NCBI RefSeq assembly: GCF_014640635.1
Contig: NZ_BMHI01000001.1
Span: 930,001-994,000 of the forward strand
Length of the DNA: 64,000 nt
Source: Flexivirga endophytica
GTDB taxonomy: Bacteria; Actinomycetota; Actinomycetes; Actinomycetales; Dermatophilaceae
Direction of reading: 5' to 3'
The position numbers and the translations under genes are program-made. Position 1 is the stretch's first letter; the number at the start of each line of letters is the position of its first letter. The notes beneath the pieces are model-generated. The model did no database searches. It saw only the letters and a program-made list of their open reading frames with translations, and was not told where the DNA came from. This document shows positions 37,950 to 47,650 of this stretch, in pieces.

Positions 37950-37995
37950 GACGCGTGCACAACCGGCAACGGTCGCCGGATGTGCGGCGGCGAGT

Positions 37996-38781
37996 TCAGC
38001 TGACCCACTGACCGCGGTTGATCAGCACGTCTCGCAGCGTGTCCGCCCGGTCGGTCATGATGCCGTCGACGCCTAGGTCGAGCAGGTGATGCATCTGCTC
38101 GGCGGCGTCGATGGTCCACACATGGACCTGCACGCCGGCACGGTGTGCCCGGCGCAGTGACGCTGAAGTCACGACACGGATTCGGCCCGACGTCGGGGGC
38201 ACCTGCAGGCAGTCGACGTCCCGAAGAGCGTTCAGGCCCAACGGCATTCGTGCCCACGGCGGAGCAACGCCACCGACCACGAAGCGGCCGATCACCGACC
38301 GGCCTCCCGACGTCGCGACCGGTTGGGACAATCGACGCACCACCGCCAGGCGGCGCTTGTCCGAGAAGGACGCCACGCACACCCGATCGTGCGCGCGGTG
38401 CCGCTCGATGGCGGCCACCAGCGGCTCCACGGCACTCTCGGCCTTGCAGTCGATGTTGACCCGCAACTGCGGCCAGGACTCGAACACCGCGTCCAGCGTG
38501 GGGATCTCGGCGATGCCGGCGATCTTCGCCTCGCGCACCGTCCGCCAGGGCAGGTCGACGACGGTGCCGCTGCGGTCGGTCACCCGTCCGAGCTGGTCGT
38601 CGTGGAAGGCGATCAGCTGTCCGTCAGCGGTCGCGTGCACATCGGTCTCGACATAGCGGAAACCCAGCTCGACGGCTGCGCCGAACGCCGGCAGGGAGTT
38701 CTCCGGGGCGCCACTACCGACGAAGCCCCGGTGTGCCATCGCGAGCACACCGGGGTGATCGAAGAACGCGGTCCGAGCCAA
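37996..38781 (-). CDS. glycerophosphodiester phosphodiesterase
   Basis: A 261-residue GDPD-family TIM barrel. Catalytic residues are in AMAHRGFVGSGAPENSLPAF (His-Arg and Glu-Asn), VETDVHATADGQLIAFHDD (the E-x-D pair and the second His), and DCKAES on a later strand. It releases glycerol-3-phosphate from glycerophosphodiesters. The start is TTG 38781, only 8 bp after the stop of the HTH-MurA gene; FFDHPGVLAMAHRG at the N-terminus is typical of the family, which favours this start over the internal ATG at 38739. The gene is likely co-transcribed with the upstream one. Confidence 0.88.
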   Translation of the reverse strand: MARTAFFDHPGVLAMAHRGFVGSGAPENSLPAFGAAVELGFRYVETDVHATADGQLIAFHDDQLGRVTDRSGTVVDLPWRTVREAKIAGIAEIPTLDAVFESWPQLRVNIDCKAESAVEPLVAAIERHRAHDRVCVASFSDKRRLAVVRRLSQPVATSGGRSVIGRFVVGGVAPPWARMPLGLNALRDVDCLQVPPTSGRIRVVTSASLRRAHRAGVQVHVWTIDAAEQMHHLLDLGVDGIMTDRADTLRDVLINRGQWVS

Positions 38782-38789
38782 CCTCAGAT

Positions 38790-40322
38790 TTAGATGTCGC
38801 GGAAGGTCTGGATATCGGCACCGAGCTTGTTGAGGCGGGTGTCGAGCTCCTCATAACCGCGGTCGATGACGTAGATGTTGCGCAGCACCGAGACGCCCGG
38901 CGCGGCCAGCATCGCCAGCAGGATGACGACCGCCGGCCGCAGTGCCGGCGGGGACATGACCTCGGCCGCGCGCCACCTGGTGTTGCCCTCGATCATCACC
39001 CGGTGTGGGTCCATCAGGTGCACCTTGGCGCCAAGGGAGTTCAGCTCGGTCAAGTAGATGGCGCGGTTCTCGTAGACCCAGTCGTGCAGGGTCGTGGTGC
39101 CCTGCGCGTAGGCCGCGATGACCGCGAAGAACGGCAGGTTGTCGATGTTGAGTCCGGGGAACGGCATCGGGTGGATCTTGTCCTTGGGCGCCGTCAGCGG
39201 CCCCGGCTTGGTGGTGATGTCCACCAGCCGCGTCTTGCCGTTGGCCGAGCGGTATTCGTCGCCCTCGATCTCGTATTTCATGCCCATGCCCTCGAGCAGC
39301 GTCAGCTCGATCTCCATGAACTCGATCGGCACGCGCCGGATGGTGATCTCGGACTCGGTGACGACGGCGGCCGCGACGAGCGTCATCGCCTCGATCGGGT
39401 CCTCGGATGGGTGGTATTCGACGTCCTGGTTGATCTCCTTGACGCCGTGCACCCGCAGCGTGGTGGTGCCGACACCCTCGATCTGCACGCCGAACTTCTC
39501 CAGCATGAAGCACAGGTCCTGGACCATGTAGTTGGGGCTGGCGTTGTGTATGACGGTCTCGCCGTCATACAGCGCCGCTGCGAACAAGGCGTTCTCGGTG
39601 ACCGTGTCGCCGCGCTCGGTGAGGATGATCGGCTTGCCCGGGTGGACCGACGGGTCCACCTTGGCGTGGTAGTAGCCGTGCGACGCGACGACGTCGAGGC
39701 CGAACGCTCGCAATGCGTAGAGGTGCGGCTCGACGGTCCGCGAGCCGAGGTCGCAGCCGCCGGCGTTGGGCAGCTGGAACTCGTCGAACTGGTGCAGCAG
39801 CGGGCCGAGGAACATCAGGATGGTCCGGGTCCGGCGGGCCGCGGTCTCGTCCATCGCGCCGAGGTCGAACTGCGCTGGCGGGATGATCTCGAGGTCGCTG
39901 CTGTCCGGCAGCCAGCGGATCTTGACACCGATCGAGGTGAGCACCTCGGTGATGCGGTTGACCTCCTCGATGCGTGCGAGGTTGCGCAGGGTCGTCTTGC
40001 CCTTGTTGAGCAGCGTCGCGCACAGGCAGGCGACGGCGGCGTTCTTGGAGGTGCGCACCTCGATCTCACCGGACAGCTTGCGGCCGCCCTTGATGCGTAG
40101 ATTGAGGGGAGTGGAGGAGGCGACGGCCACGACCTCGGTGTCGAGTGCCTCGCTGATGCGGGCCAGCGTCTCCAGACTGAGGTTCTGTTTGCCCTGCTCG
40201 ATGCGGGCGACCGCGCTCTGCGATGTTTGCAGTGCCTCGGCGAGCTCGCTCTGGGTGAGCTTCTTGTGCCGCCGCGCGTCGCGGATCAGCGTGCCGACTC
40301 GGGAGAGGTAGTCATCGGTCAT
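38790..40322 (-). CDS. HTH (XRE) domain fused to a MurA-like enolpyruvyl transferase
   Basis: A 510-residue fusion. Residues 6-65 are an XRE-type helix-turn-helix (IRDARRHKKLTQSELAEALQ, then SQSAVARIEQGKQNLSLETL). From about residue 75 a complete EPSP-synthase-like fold follows: KNAAVACLCATLL (the K-N pair), GGCDLGSR with the Cys that binds PEP in MurA, FPGLNIDNLPF with the general-base Asp, and IDRGYEELDTRLNKLGA. The D-L-R segment of MurA is A-L-R here (PPALRPA). It may make UDP-GlcNAc-enolpyruvate or regulate peptidoglycan or other genes in response to it. I start at ATG 40322, where a -10 box predicts a leaderless mRNA; GTG 40340 is the alternative. Confidence 0.85.
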   Translation of the reverse strand: MTDDYLSRVGTLIRDARRHKKLTQSELAEALQTSQSAVARIEQGKQNLSLETLARISEALDTEVVAVASSTPLNLRIKGGRKLSGEIEVRTSKNAAVACLCATLLNKGKTTLRNLARIEEVNRITEVLTSIGVKIRWLPDSSDLEIIPPAQFDLGAMDETAARRTRTILMFLGPLLHQFDEFQLPNAGGCDLGSRTVEPHLYALRAFGLDVVASHGYYHAKVDPSVHPGKPIILTERGDTVTENALFAAALYDGETVIHNASPNYMVQDLCFMLEKFGVQIEGVGTTTLRVHGVKEINQDVEYHPSEDPIEAMTLVAAAVVTESEITIRRVPIEFMEIELTLLEGMGMKYEIEGDEYRSANGKTRLVDITTKPGPLTAPKDKIHPMPFPGLNIDNLPFFAVIAAYAQGTTTLHDWVYENRAIYLTELNSLGAKVHLMDPHRVMIEGNTRWRAAEVMSPPALRPAVVILLAMLAAPGVSVLRNIYVIDRGYEELDTRLNKLGADIQTFRDI

Positions 40323-40328
40323 TTTGCG

Positions 40329-40334
40329 AGTGTA
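40329..40334 (-). promoter_or_regulatory. candidate -10 box giving a leaderless HTH-MurA mRNA
   Basis: TACACT on the minus strand is followed by six bases and then the ATG at 40322, so the +1 would be the A of the start codon. This box decides the start: the upstream GTG at 40340 would precede the transcript. Confidence 0.5.
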
Positions 40335-40349
40335 GCTCACATATGAGAT

Positions 40350-40396
40350 GGAAACGGCCCCTGCGACACGCGATGCGCGTCACAGAGGCCGTTTCC
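40350..40396 (-). terminator. terminator of the fadA-fadJ operon
   Basis: Perfect 10-bp arms GGAAACGGCC (40350-40359) and its complement (40387-40396), with further pairing inside the 27-nt loop. It lies about 50 bp after the fadJ stop and just upstream of the HTH-MurA promoter, so it insulates the two units. Confidence 0.65.
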
Positions 40397-40446
40397 GTTC
40401 AGAAACGTCATACCGGTGGTATGTCGGGGGGGAGCTCACAGCTCGG

Positions 40447-42561
40447 TCAGCGTGAATCTGCCACCGACGCCACACCCGGCTCCAGGAAACGCTTGCCGGT
40501 GACCTTCTTGCTGATCCCGGTGCGGTCCAGCAGCGGGGTGACGCCACCGTTCCAGAACGGGAACCCGGCGCCGGTGATCATCGCCAGGTCGATGTCCTCC
40601 GGCGCCTGCACGACACCTTCGTCCAGCATCCGGCGTACCTCGTCGGCCAGCGAGCCGAGAGCACGCTCGCGGACCTCGTCAGCCGTGAGCACGACGGGAG
40701 ATGCGGGTGCGTCGAAGAGGTCGAGCACCTTGGTGTCGATCGCGCCGTCGCTGCCGTAGAAGCTTGGGATCTTCGCCTCGACGACCTTGGCCAGGTTGGG
40801 GGAGACGTAGAACCGGTCCGGGAACGCCTTGGTCAGCGTCTCGCTGTTGTGCAGCGCGATCGCCGGCCCGACGAGGCTGATGAGCATGAACGGCGGCATC
40901 GGGGTGAGCCCCGCGAACGCCTGCTCCACGACCTCGATCGGCGTGCCCTCGTCGACGATCCGGCCCGCGTCGCCCATGAACCGGCCGAGCAGCCGGTTGA
41001 CGACGAACGACGGAGAGTTCTTGACCAGGATGCTGGTCTTGCCCAGGCCACGGGACGTAGCGAACGCCGTCGCCAACGTCGCGTCGTCGGTCCGGTCGCC
41101 GCGGATGATCTCCAGCAGCGGCATGATCGCGACCGGGTTGAAGAAGTGGAAGCCCACGACTCGCTCCGGGTGCTGCAGCTCCGACGCCATGTCGGTGATG
41201 TCCAGCGACGAGGTGTTGGTTGCCAGCACGCACTCGCGCGACACGACGGCCTCGACCTCGGCGAAGACCTTCTTCTTGACCGACATCTCCTCGAAGACGG
41301 CCTCGATCACGAAGTCGGCGTCGCTGAAGCCGTCCTTGCTGGTGGAGCCGGAGACCAGCGCCTTCAGCCGGTTGGCGCCGTCGGAGTTGAGCCGGCCCTT
41401 GGCCTGCAGCTTGTCGATCTCGGCGTGGGTGTAGGCCACGCCCTTGTCGACCCGCTCCTGGTCGAGGTCGGTCAGCAGCACCGGCACCTTCAGCTTGCGG
41501 GCGAAGAGCAACGCCATCTGGCTGGCCATCAGGCCGGCGCCGACGATGCCGACCTTGGTGACCTTGCGGGCCAGTGACTTGTCCGGCGCACCAGCGGGGC
41601 GCTTGGCGCGCTTCTGCACCAGGTTGAAGGCGTAGAGCCCGGCGCGCAGCTCGTCGCTCATGATCAGGTCGGCCAGCGCCTGGTTCTCGGCCTCGAAGGC
41701 CTCCTCCCGGGTGGCTGTGCGCCCTGCACGCATCAGCTCGATCGCCCTGTACGGCGCCGGCGCGGCCTTGCCGGTCTTGGCGTCGGCCTCTGCCTGTGCC
41801 TTGTCCAAGGGGCCGTTCCAGCCCTCCTCGGAGGTGTCGACCTCGGCGCGCTCGACCTTCTCCTCGCCCGTGATGACCCGCGCGGCGAAGGCCAGCGAGT
41901 CCTCCAGGAACGTCACCGGCTGCAGCAAGCGGTCGGCCAGGCCGAGCTCGAAGGCGTTCTTGCCCTTGATCATCCGGTTCTGCGACAGCGGGTTCTTGAT
42001 GATCAGCTGCGCGGCCTTCTCGGTGCCGATCAGGTGCGGCACCAGGTAGGTGCCACCCCAACCGGGCACCAGGCCCAGGAAGCACTCCGGCAGTGCGTAG
42101 GCCGGCACGTCGGAGGAGATGGTGCGGTAATCGGCATACAGTGCGACCTCCACACCGCCACCCATCGACGCTCCGTTGACGAAGCCGAACGTGGGCACCG
42201 GGAGCGCCGAGATCTTGCTGAACGTGTCGTGCCCGGTGCGGGCGATCTCCAGTGCCTGCTCGCGGTCGGTGATCGACGGTATGCCCGTGATGTCCGCGCC
42301 GACGGTGAAGATGAACGGCTTGCCGGTGATGCCGGCGCCGACGATCTCGCCCTTGGTCGCACGCTCGGCGAGCGTGTCCAGCGCGTCGCTCAGCTCGGCC
42401 AGGCCGGCCGGACCGAAGGAGTTGGGCTTGGTGTGGTCGAAGCCATTGTCCAGGGTGATCAGCGCGAAAGTGCCTGCGCCGCCAGGGAGTTCGACGTCGT
42501 GGACGCGCGCGTGGGTGACGACCTCGTCGCGTGTGGCTGCTTGCTGTGCGGTGTCGGTCAT
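40447..42561 (-). CDS. fadJ: fatty acid oxidation complex alpha subunit (enoyl-CoA hydratase / 3-hydroxyacyl-CoA dehydrogenase)
   Basis: A 704-residue bifunctional enzyme. The N-terminal crotonase domain has GADITGIPS and the oxyanion/catalytic region NGASMGGGVEVALYADYR...PECFLGLVPGWGG. From about residue 330 comes the NAD-binding domain (KVGIVGAGLMASQMALLFAR), with ATNTSSLDIT, then the C-terminal dehydrogenase domain. It does the second and third steps of beta-oxidation. ATG 42561 overlaps the fadA stop (TGATG), so the two subunits are made together. Confidence 0.95.
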   Translation of the reverse strand: MTDTAQQAATRDEVVTHARVHDVELPGGAGTFALITLDNGFDHTKPNSFGPAGLAELSDALDTLAERATKGEIVGAGITGKPFIFTVGADITGIPSITDREQALEIARTGHDTFSKISALPVPTFGFVNGASMGGGVEVALYADYRTISSDVPAYALPECFLGLVPGWGGTYLVPHLIGTEKAAQLIIKNPLSQNRMIKGKNAFELGLADRLLQPVTFLEDSLAFAARVITGEEKVERAEVDTSEEGWNGPLDKAQAEADAKTGKAAPAPYRAIELMRAGRTATREEAFEAENQALADLIMSDELRAGLYAFNLVQKRAKRPAGAPDKSLARKVTKVGIVGAGLMASQMALLFARKLKVPVLLTDLDQERVDKGVAYTHAEIDKLQAKGRLNSDGANRLKALVSGSTSKDGFSDADFVIEAVFEEMSVKKKVFAEVEAVVSRECVLATNTSSLDITDMASELQHPERVVGFHFFNPVAIMPLLEIIRGDRTDDATLATAFATSRGLGKTSILVKNSPSFVVNRLLGRFMGDAGRIVDEGTPIEVVEQAFAGLTPMPPFMLISLVGPAIALHNSETLTKAFPDRFYVSPNLAKVVEAKIPSFYGSDGAIDTKVLDLFDAPASPVVLTADEVRERALGSLADEVRRMLDEGVVQAPEDIDLAMITGAGFPFWNGGVTPLLDRTGISKKVTGKRFLEPGVASVADSR

Positions 42562-43811
42562 CACGCGGCTCCTTCTGTGTCGGTCCGGTTGCCGGTCCCG
42601 TCGATGCTGCTCACGTAGTCCTTGTGGTGCGGGTTCTCCCAGATGACCGAGCCGCCCATGCCGATGCCGATGCACATCGCGGTGAGGCCGTAACGGACCT
42701 CCGGGTGCTCGGCGAACTGGCGCGACAACTGCGTCATCAGGCGCACACCGGACGAGGCGAGTGGGTGACCGATGGCGATCGCGCCGCCGTACTCGTTGAC
42801 TCGGGGGTCGTCGTCGGCGATGCCGAAGTGGTCGAGGAACGCGAGCACCTGCACCGCGAAGGCCTCGTTGAGCTCGAAGAGGCCGATGTCGCTGATGTCC
42901 AGGCCGGCGTGGTCCAGCGCCTTCTCGGTCGCGGGGACCGGTCCGATGCCCATGACCTCCGGCTCGACGCCGACGAAGGCATAGTTGACCAGCCGCATGC
43001 CGATCGGCAGGTCCAGCTCGGTGGCTGCGCGCTCGGAGGCCAGCAGGCAGGCAGTGGCGCCGTCGTTGAGGCCGGCCGCGTTGCCCGCGGTGATGTTTCC
43101 GTGCGGACGGAACGGCGTCTTCAGCTGCGCCAGGTCCTCCACGGTCGTGCCGGGACGCGGTGGCTCGTCGGTCGTGGCGAGTCCCCAGCCCAACTCGTCG
43201 TGGCGGGTCGCGACAGGCACCAGGTCGGGTTGGATCTTGCCGTCTGCATACGCCTTGGCCAGCTTGTTCTGGCTGCCCACAGCGAACGCGTCGCAGCGCT
43301 GCTTGGTGATCTTCGGGAAGCGGTCGTGCAGGTTCTCGGCCGTCTCGCCCATGACGAGCGCCGAGGGGTCGACGAGCTTCTCGGCGATGATGCGCGGGTT
43401 GGGGTCGACGCCCTCACCCATCGGGTGCCGGCCCATGTGCTCCACGCCGCCGGCGATGGCGACGTCGTAGGCGCCGAACGCGATGCTCGACGCGGTGTTG
43501 GTCACCGCGGTCATCGCGCCCGCGCACATGCGGTCGATGGAGTAGCCCGGAGTCGACTTGGGCAGGCCGGCCAGCAGGCCGGCGACACGACCCATGGTCA
43601 AGCCCTGGTCGCCGATCTGGGTGGTTGCCGCGAGTGCGACCTCTTCGACCTTGGCCGGGTCGAGGTCGGGCTGGCGGCGGAGAAGTTCACGAATGCATTT
43701 GATGACCAGGTCGTCGGCGCGGGTCTGGGCGTACATGCCCTTTTCCCCGGCCTTGCCGAACGGCGTGCGAACGCCGTCGACGAAGACGACCTCAGAAAGC
43801 GTGCGGGGCAC
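42561..43811 (-). CDS. fadA: acetyl-CoA acyltransferase (beta-ketothiolase)
   Basis: A 416-residue thiolase. The nucleophilic Cys is in DRMCAGAMTAV near residue 92, with the later motifs NEAFAVQVLAF, GGAIAIGHPLASSG (His) and CIGIGMGGSVIWE (second Cys). It cleaves 3-ketoacyl-CoA to acetyl-CoA, forming the beta-oxidation complex with FadJ encoded right after it. The start is GTG 43811. A 51-bp gap separates it from rnd upstream, so it may share transcription with rnd-DUF3000. Confidence 0.95.
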   Translation of the reverse strand: MPRTLSEVVFVDGVRTPFGKAGEKGMYAQTRADDLVIKCIRELLRRQPDLDPAKVEEVALAATTQIGDQGLTMGRVAGLLAGLPKSTPGYSIDRMCAGAMTAVTNTASSIAFGAYDVAIAGGVEHMGRHPMGEGVDPNPRIIAEKLVDPSALVMGETAENLHDRFPKITKQRCDAFAVGSQNKLAKAYADGKIQPDLVPVATRHDELGWGLATTDEPPRPGTTVEDLAQLKTPFRPHGNITAGNAAGLNDGATACLLASERAATELDLPIGMRLVNYAFVGVEPEVMGIGPVPATEKALDHAGLDISDIGLFELNEAFAVQVLAFLDHFGIADDDPRVNEYGGAIAIGHPLASSGVRLMTQLSRQFAEHPEVRYGLTAMCIGIGMGGSVIWENPHHKDYVSSIDGTGNRTDTEGAA

Positions 43812-43862
43812 GGTGCCTCCCGAGAGTGGGACGAGTTGACCCTGCCGACTCTACGGGACTTG

Positions 43863-45167
43863 TTACTCGTCAGTAGCGGGGCCCTCCGGCGGCACCTCGG
43901 TCGGCGCCTCGAGGATGTATGGCGTCACCAGCTCGACCTGCCACGAGCGTGCGCCCAACGCGGTCAGTCTCTCGCGAATCGCGTTGTCACTCAACGGATT
44001 TGGTGGTGTCCACAGCACTCGGCGAAGCGTGTCCGGCGTGATCAGGTTTTCCAGCGGGACGTGTCGCTGCTCGGAGAACTCCGTCAGCCGACCGCGCACA
44101 TGGCTCAGGCGGGCGGCGGCCTCGGGCTTGCGGTCCGACCAGGTGCGTTGCGGGGGTGGGGCGTCGTTGCGCACGGTGGCCGGAGGCAGGTCGGCCTCGC
44201 TCATGGCTGCGACGCGTGCGATGGCCTCGAGCCATCGGGCGGCATACCGACTGACGCCACGGCCGGCGACCCGGGAGCGGCTGCGCGACTTGGTGCGCAG
44301 GCCGGAGCCCGCCTGCTGCAGAGCCTCGGGGGTGCGTGGTGCGGTGTTGGCCAGCTCGACGATCATCGCGTCGGGCAGGATCCGGCCGGGTGCGGTGTCG
44401 TTCTCCTGCGCGATGGCGTCGCGGGTCTGCCACAACTCACGCACGCGCGCGATGGCGTGCCTGTCCCGGATGCGGTGCATCCCGGAGGTGCGTCGCCAGG
44501 GGTCGGTGCGTTGCGGCGGCCCGGTGAACGACGTGAGCGCGGCGAAGTCCTGCAGCGCCCAGTCGAGCTTGTCCTGCTGCTCGAGGTCTTCGCGCAGGCG
44601 GTGACGCACCTCGACGAGGACCTCTACATCCAGTGCGGCGTAGGTCAGCCAGGGCTCGGGCAGTGGCCGGGTGGACCAGTCGGCCGCGGAGTGTTCTTTG
44701 GCGAGGGTGATGCCGACGTAGTGCTCGATCACGGCCGCCAGGCCGACGCGCGGCAGTCCGGCCAAGCGCGACCCGAGCTCGGTGTCGAAGAGTGTGTGCG
44801 GTCGCATGCCGACCTCGGCGAGGCACGGCAGGTCCTGTGTCGCAGCGTGCAGCACCCACTCCGCGTCGCCGATGGCGTCCTGCATCGGGGACAGGTCGGG
44901 TAGCGCGATCGGGTCGATCAGGAAGGTGCCGGCGCCCTCGCGACGGAGCTGGACGAGATAAGCGCGGTTGCCGTAACGGAAGCCCGCGGCGCGCTCGGCG
45001 TCGATCGCGACCGGACCGTCCGCAGCGGCGACGGCGTCGGCCGCGCGTTGCAGCTCTCGCTCTCCGACGATGACGTCGGGGATCCCGTCGGCCGGTGTCG
45101 CCAGGACGGGGTACGTCGGAGCCGCTGGCTCCTCGGGTGTGTCGGGTGCGTCTGCGGTGTCGTTCAT
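43863..45167 (-). CDS. rnd: ribonuclease D
   Basis: A 434-residue 3'-5' exonuclease of the DEDDy family, with DEDD residues in IDAERAAGFRY, VLHAATQDL and the YAALDVEVLVEV segment, followed by HRDC-like helical domains (RDRHAIARVRELWQTRDAIA). It trims tRNA and other small RNA 3' ends. ATG 45167 overlaps the DUF3000 stop in ATGA, as in other actinobacteria (Rv2680-Rv2681). Confidence 0.93.
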   Translation of the reverse strand: MNDTADAPDTPEEPAAPTYPVLATPADGIPDVIVGERELQRAADAVAAADGPVAIDAERAAGFRYGNRAYLVQLRREGAGTFLIDPIALPDLSPMQDAIGDAEWVLHAATQDLPCLAEVGMRPHTLFDTELGSRLAGLPRVGLAAVIEHYVGITLAKEHSAADWSTRPLPEPWLTYAALDVEVLVEVRHRLREDLEQQDKLDWALQDFAALTSFTGPPQRTDPWRRTSGMHRIRDRHAIARVRELWQTRDAIAQENDTAPGRILPDAMIVELANTAPRTPEALQQAGSGLRTKSRSRSRVAGRGVSRYAARWLEAIARVAAMSEADLPPATVRNDAPPPQRTWSDRKPEAAARLSHVRGRLTEFSEQRHVPLENLITPDTLRRVLWTPPNPLSDNAIRERLTALGARSWQVELVTPYILEAPTEVPPEGPATDE

Positions 45168-45751
45168 CGGCGCTGACCCGGAAGGGCGACCACGCCCTCG
45201 GGCAGCGGCGGCAGGCCGGCGACTGTCGACAGCAGGTTGGTCCAGGCGGCGAGATGCGTGCCGAGGTCGTGGCCGGTCGGGGTCCACGACGCGCGGATCT
45301 CCAGCTCGACGGTGCCACCGTCCTCGGCCAGCGAGCCGAAGCCTTCGGACAGCACACGGGTCACGGTGCCGCCCTCCGCGCGAAACTCCGCGCCGGCCTC
45401 CCGCAAGGAGTCGGTCAGCCAACTCCAACCGACCTGGCCGAGCAGCGGGTCGGCGCCGGTCTCGGCCTCGAGCTCGGCTCGGGCGTAGGTGACCAGTCGC
45501 CACGAACCTTCCCACGGCTCAGGGAAATCCGGGTCGTGCAGCACGACGAAACGGCCGGTCGCCAGCTCTGCATCGTCGCCATCGACGGTGCTGCACACAT
45601 CGGCGGTCATCGCCAGTGAATAAGGGGCGATCCGCCTCGGAGCCGGCACTTCGGTCAAGCTGATCTCCGGACGCAGACGAACGCTCTGCAGGTCGCGAAC
45701 AGCTTCCTGGAAGTCCAGTGCGGCAGTGCCGCCAAGGTCTTGGTTTCCCAC
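45164..45751 (-). CDS. DUF3000 family protein
   Basis: A 195-residue protein of the actinobacterial DUF3000 family, recognised from FQEAVRDLQSVRLRPEISLT, APRRIAPYSLAMTADV and GRFVVLHDPDFPEPWEGSWR. Function is unknown. It starts at GTG 45751 and overlaps rnd by 4 bp. hemE lies divergently upstream; this order (rnd, DUF3000, hemE) is conserved in actinobacteria. The 45752-45915 spacer shows no further gene. Confidence 0.9.
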   Translation of the reverse strand: MGNQDLGGTAALDFQEAVRDLQSVRLRPEISLTEVPAPRRIAPYSLAMTADVCSTVDGDDAELATGRFVVLHDPDFPEPWEGSWRLVTYARAELEAETGADPLLGQVGWSWLTDSLREAGAEFRAEGGTVTRVLSEGFGSLAEDGGTVELEIRASWTPTGHDLGTHLAAWTNLLSTVAGLPPLPEGVVALPGQRR

Positions 45752-45915
45752 GACTCCAAGACTAAGTCGTACAAGCCTTCGATCGCTGGACCTTCTTCCG
45801 GCGGGTCGCCGCTGGTGCGATTCCTCTCGGGTGTCGTCCTCGTCCTGCGTCGATGCGGCTGCCGGAGCGGGGGAGGTGTGTCGAGATCGAAGGGCGGGCT
45901 GCGAGGATTCATCCC

Positions 45916-46962
45916 GTGACTCACACCGCCTCAGATCCCCGCGACAGCGTCCTGGTTCGTGCCGCCCGTGGCCTGCCCACCAGCCACACCCCGGTGTGGT
46001 TCATGCGACAGGCCGGCCGGTCCTTGCCGGAATACCGCGAGGCGCGCGCGGACGTGCCGATGCTGCAGGCATGCCGCACCCCCGAGCTGGTGTGCGAGAT
46101 CACCATGCAGCCGGTGCGGAGGCATGGGGTCGACGCGGCCGTCTTCTTCAGCGACATAGTCGTGCCGCTCGCCGCGGCCGGCATCGACGTCGACATCGTG
46201 CCGGGGGTCGGGCCCGTCGTCGCGCACCCGGTGCGGACCGCTGCTGACGTCGAGGCATTGCCGGACCTCACGCCGGACATGATCGAGGACATCGCACAGT
46301 CAGTGCGGCTGCTGACCGCCGAGCTCGGGGGCACCCCACTGATCGGCTTCGCTGGTGCGCCGTTCACGTTGGCCAGCTACCTCGTCGAGGGCGGGCCATC
46401 CAAGAACCACGAGCACACCAAGGCGCTCATGTATGGCGCCCCCGACGTCTGGAATGCGTTGTGCGCCAAGCTCGCTCGCATCTCCGGGACGTTCCTGCGG
46501 GTCCAGGCCGAAGCGGGCGCCAGCGCCATACAACTCTTCGACTCGTGGGTGGGCGCGCTGTCGCTGGCCGATTACCGGCGGTTCGTGCTGCCGCACTCCA
46601 CCGCGGCCCTGGACGCGGTCGCGGACCTGGACGTGCCGCGCATCCATTTCGGTGTCGGGACCGGTGAGCTCCTGGCCGCGATGGGTGAGGCCGGTGCGGA
46701 TGTCGTGGGTGTCGATTACCGCGTGCCGCTGGACGAGGCGGCCCGACGGCTGGGCATGGCATACAGCGTGCAGGGCAATCTGGATCCGGCGTTGCTCTTC
46801 GCACCGTGGGAGCCACTGGAGGCGAAGGTTCGCGAGATCCTCGTCGCCGGTCGGGCGGCCCGTGGGCACATCTTCAACCTCGGACACGGAGTGTTGCCGA
46901 GCACGGATCCGGCGATGCTGACTCGGGTTGCGGAGCTGGTGCAGTCGGCGTCGTCGTCCTGA
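45916..46962 (+). CDS. hemE: uroporphyrinogen decarboxylase
   Basis: A 348-residue enzyme converting uroporphyrinogen III to coproporphyrinogen III. Active-site segments are [15 protein letters not shown] near residue 28, [15 protein letters not shown] with the catalytic Asp, [16 protein letters not shown] near residue 140 and [12 protein letters not shown] near the C-terminus. I start at GTG 45916; upstream in-frame codons add no family similarity. Its last 89 bp overlap the 3' end of the convergent yczE. The partners cgoX and chdC lie 3.4 kb further on rather than adjacent. Confidence 0.95.
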   Translation: MTHTASDPRDSVLVRAARGLPTSHTPVWFMRQAGRSLPEYREARADVPMLQACRTPELVCEITMQPVRRHGVDAAVFFSDIVVPLAAAGIDVDIVPGVGPVVAHPVRTAADVEALPDLTPDMIEDIAQSVRLLTAELGGTPLIGFAGAPFTLASYLVEGGPSKNHEHTKALMYGAPDVWNALCAKLARISGTFLRVQAEAGASAIQLFDSWVGALSLADYRRFVLPHSTAALDAVADLDVPRIHFGVGTGELLAAMGEAGADVVGVDYRVPLDEAARRLGMAYSVQGNLDPALLFAPWEPLEAKVREILVAGRAARGHIFNLGHGVLPSTDPAMLTRVAELVQSASSS

Positions 46963-47599
46963 CCGGCTCGTCCAACGGGACGATGAGGAAGCGCAGGAAC
47001 AACTGCACGAGCGGTCCGATCGTGACCGCGTAGAGGACGGTGCCGATCCCCACGACGCCGCCGAGCAGCCAGCCGACGGCGAGCACGGTGACCTCCAGCG
47101 AGGTGCGCACCAGCCGGAGGCTGAGGCCGGTGCGCAGGTGCAGGCCGGTCATCAAGCCGTCGCGCGGGCCCGGCCCGAGCTGGCTGCCGATGTAGAGCGC
47201 GCCGCCGATCGCGTTGATCACCAAGGCGGTCGGCAACATCACGATGCGCACGGGGAGCGCGTGCTGCGTCGGCACGATCGCCAGCGCGATATTGGTTGCG
47301 ATGCCGATCCAGATCGCATTGGCGATGGTGCCGAAGCCCGGCCACTGGCGCAGCGGTATCCACAGCAGCAGTACCGGGATGCTCACCAGGATCACCGTCG
47401 TGCCGAGGTCGAGCCCGAGGTGTTTCGCGACGCCGTAGTGGAAGACGTCCCACGGGTCGAGGCCGAGGCCGGCGCGCACGAAGAGGGCCATGGCCACGCC
47501 ATACAGCGTCAAGCCAATGAAGAGTCGCACCAATCTGCTGGGGAGGTGGCCGGCGCGTAGCTGTTCACGCGGAGTGAGCGCGGCGAGGGTCGGCTTCAT
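46874..47599 (-). CDS. yczE: YczE-family membrane protein
   Basis: A 241-residue membrane protein with about five helices, matching YczE/YitT-like proteins: [33 protein letters not shown] and [20 protein letters not shown]. Function is unknown. It is divergent from a MocR-type regulator of the YczR kind, an association seen in several phyla. The hydrophilic C-terminal tail of about 30 residues is encoded entirely in the overlap with hemE. Confidence 0.85.
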   Translation of the reverse strand: MKPTLAALTPREQLRAGHLPSRLVRLFIGLTLYGVAMALFVRAGLGLDPWDVFHYGVAKHLGLDLGTTVILVSIPVLLLWIPLRQWPGFGTIANAIWIGIATNIALAIVPTQHALPVRIVMLPTALVINAIGGALYIGSQLGPGPRDGLMTGLHLRTGLSLRLVRTSLEVTVLAVGWLLGGVVGIGTVLYAVTIGPLVQLFLRFLIVPLDEPVRTTTPTAPAPQPESASPDPCSATLRVRG

Positions 47600-47650
47600 A
47601 GCCACCAGCATGGCCGAACAATGGACCCTCGAAAAAGAGCCAATTGACGA

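Noticed and set aside
37950-37995. terminator between the helicase and GDPD genes
   Set aside because: Only a 5-bp stem (CCGGC/GCCGG) with scattered extra pairs is visible, too weak in GC-rich DNA.
42531-44903. 790-codon plus-strand frame opposite fadA and rnd
   Set aside because: It spans two genuine genes and their spacer and shows no family motif.
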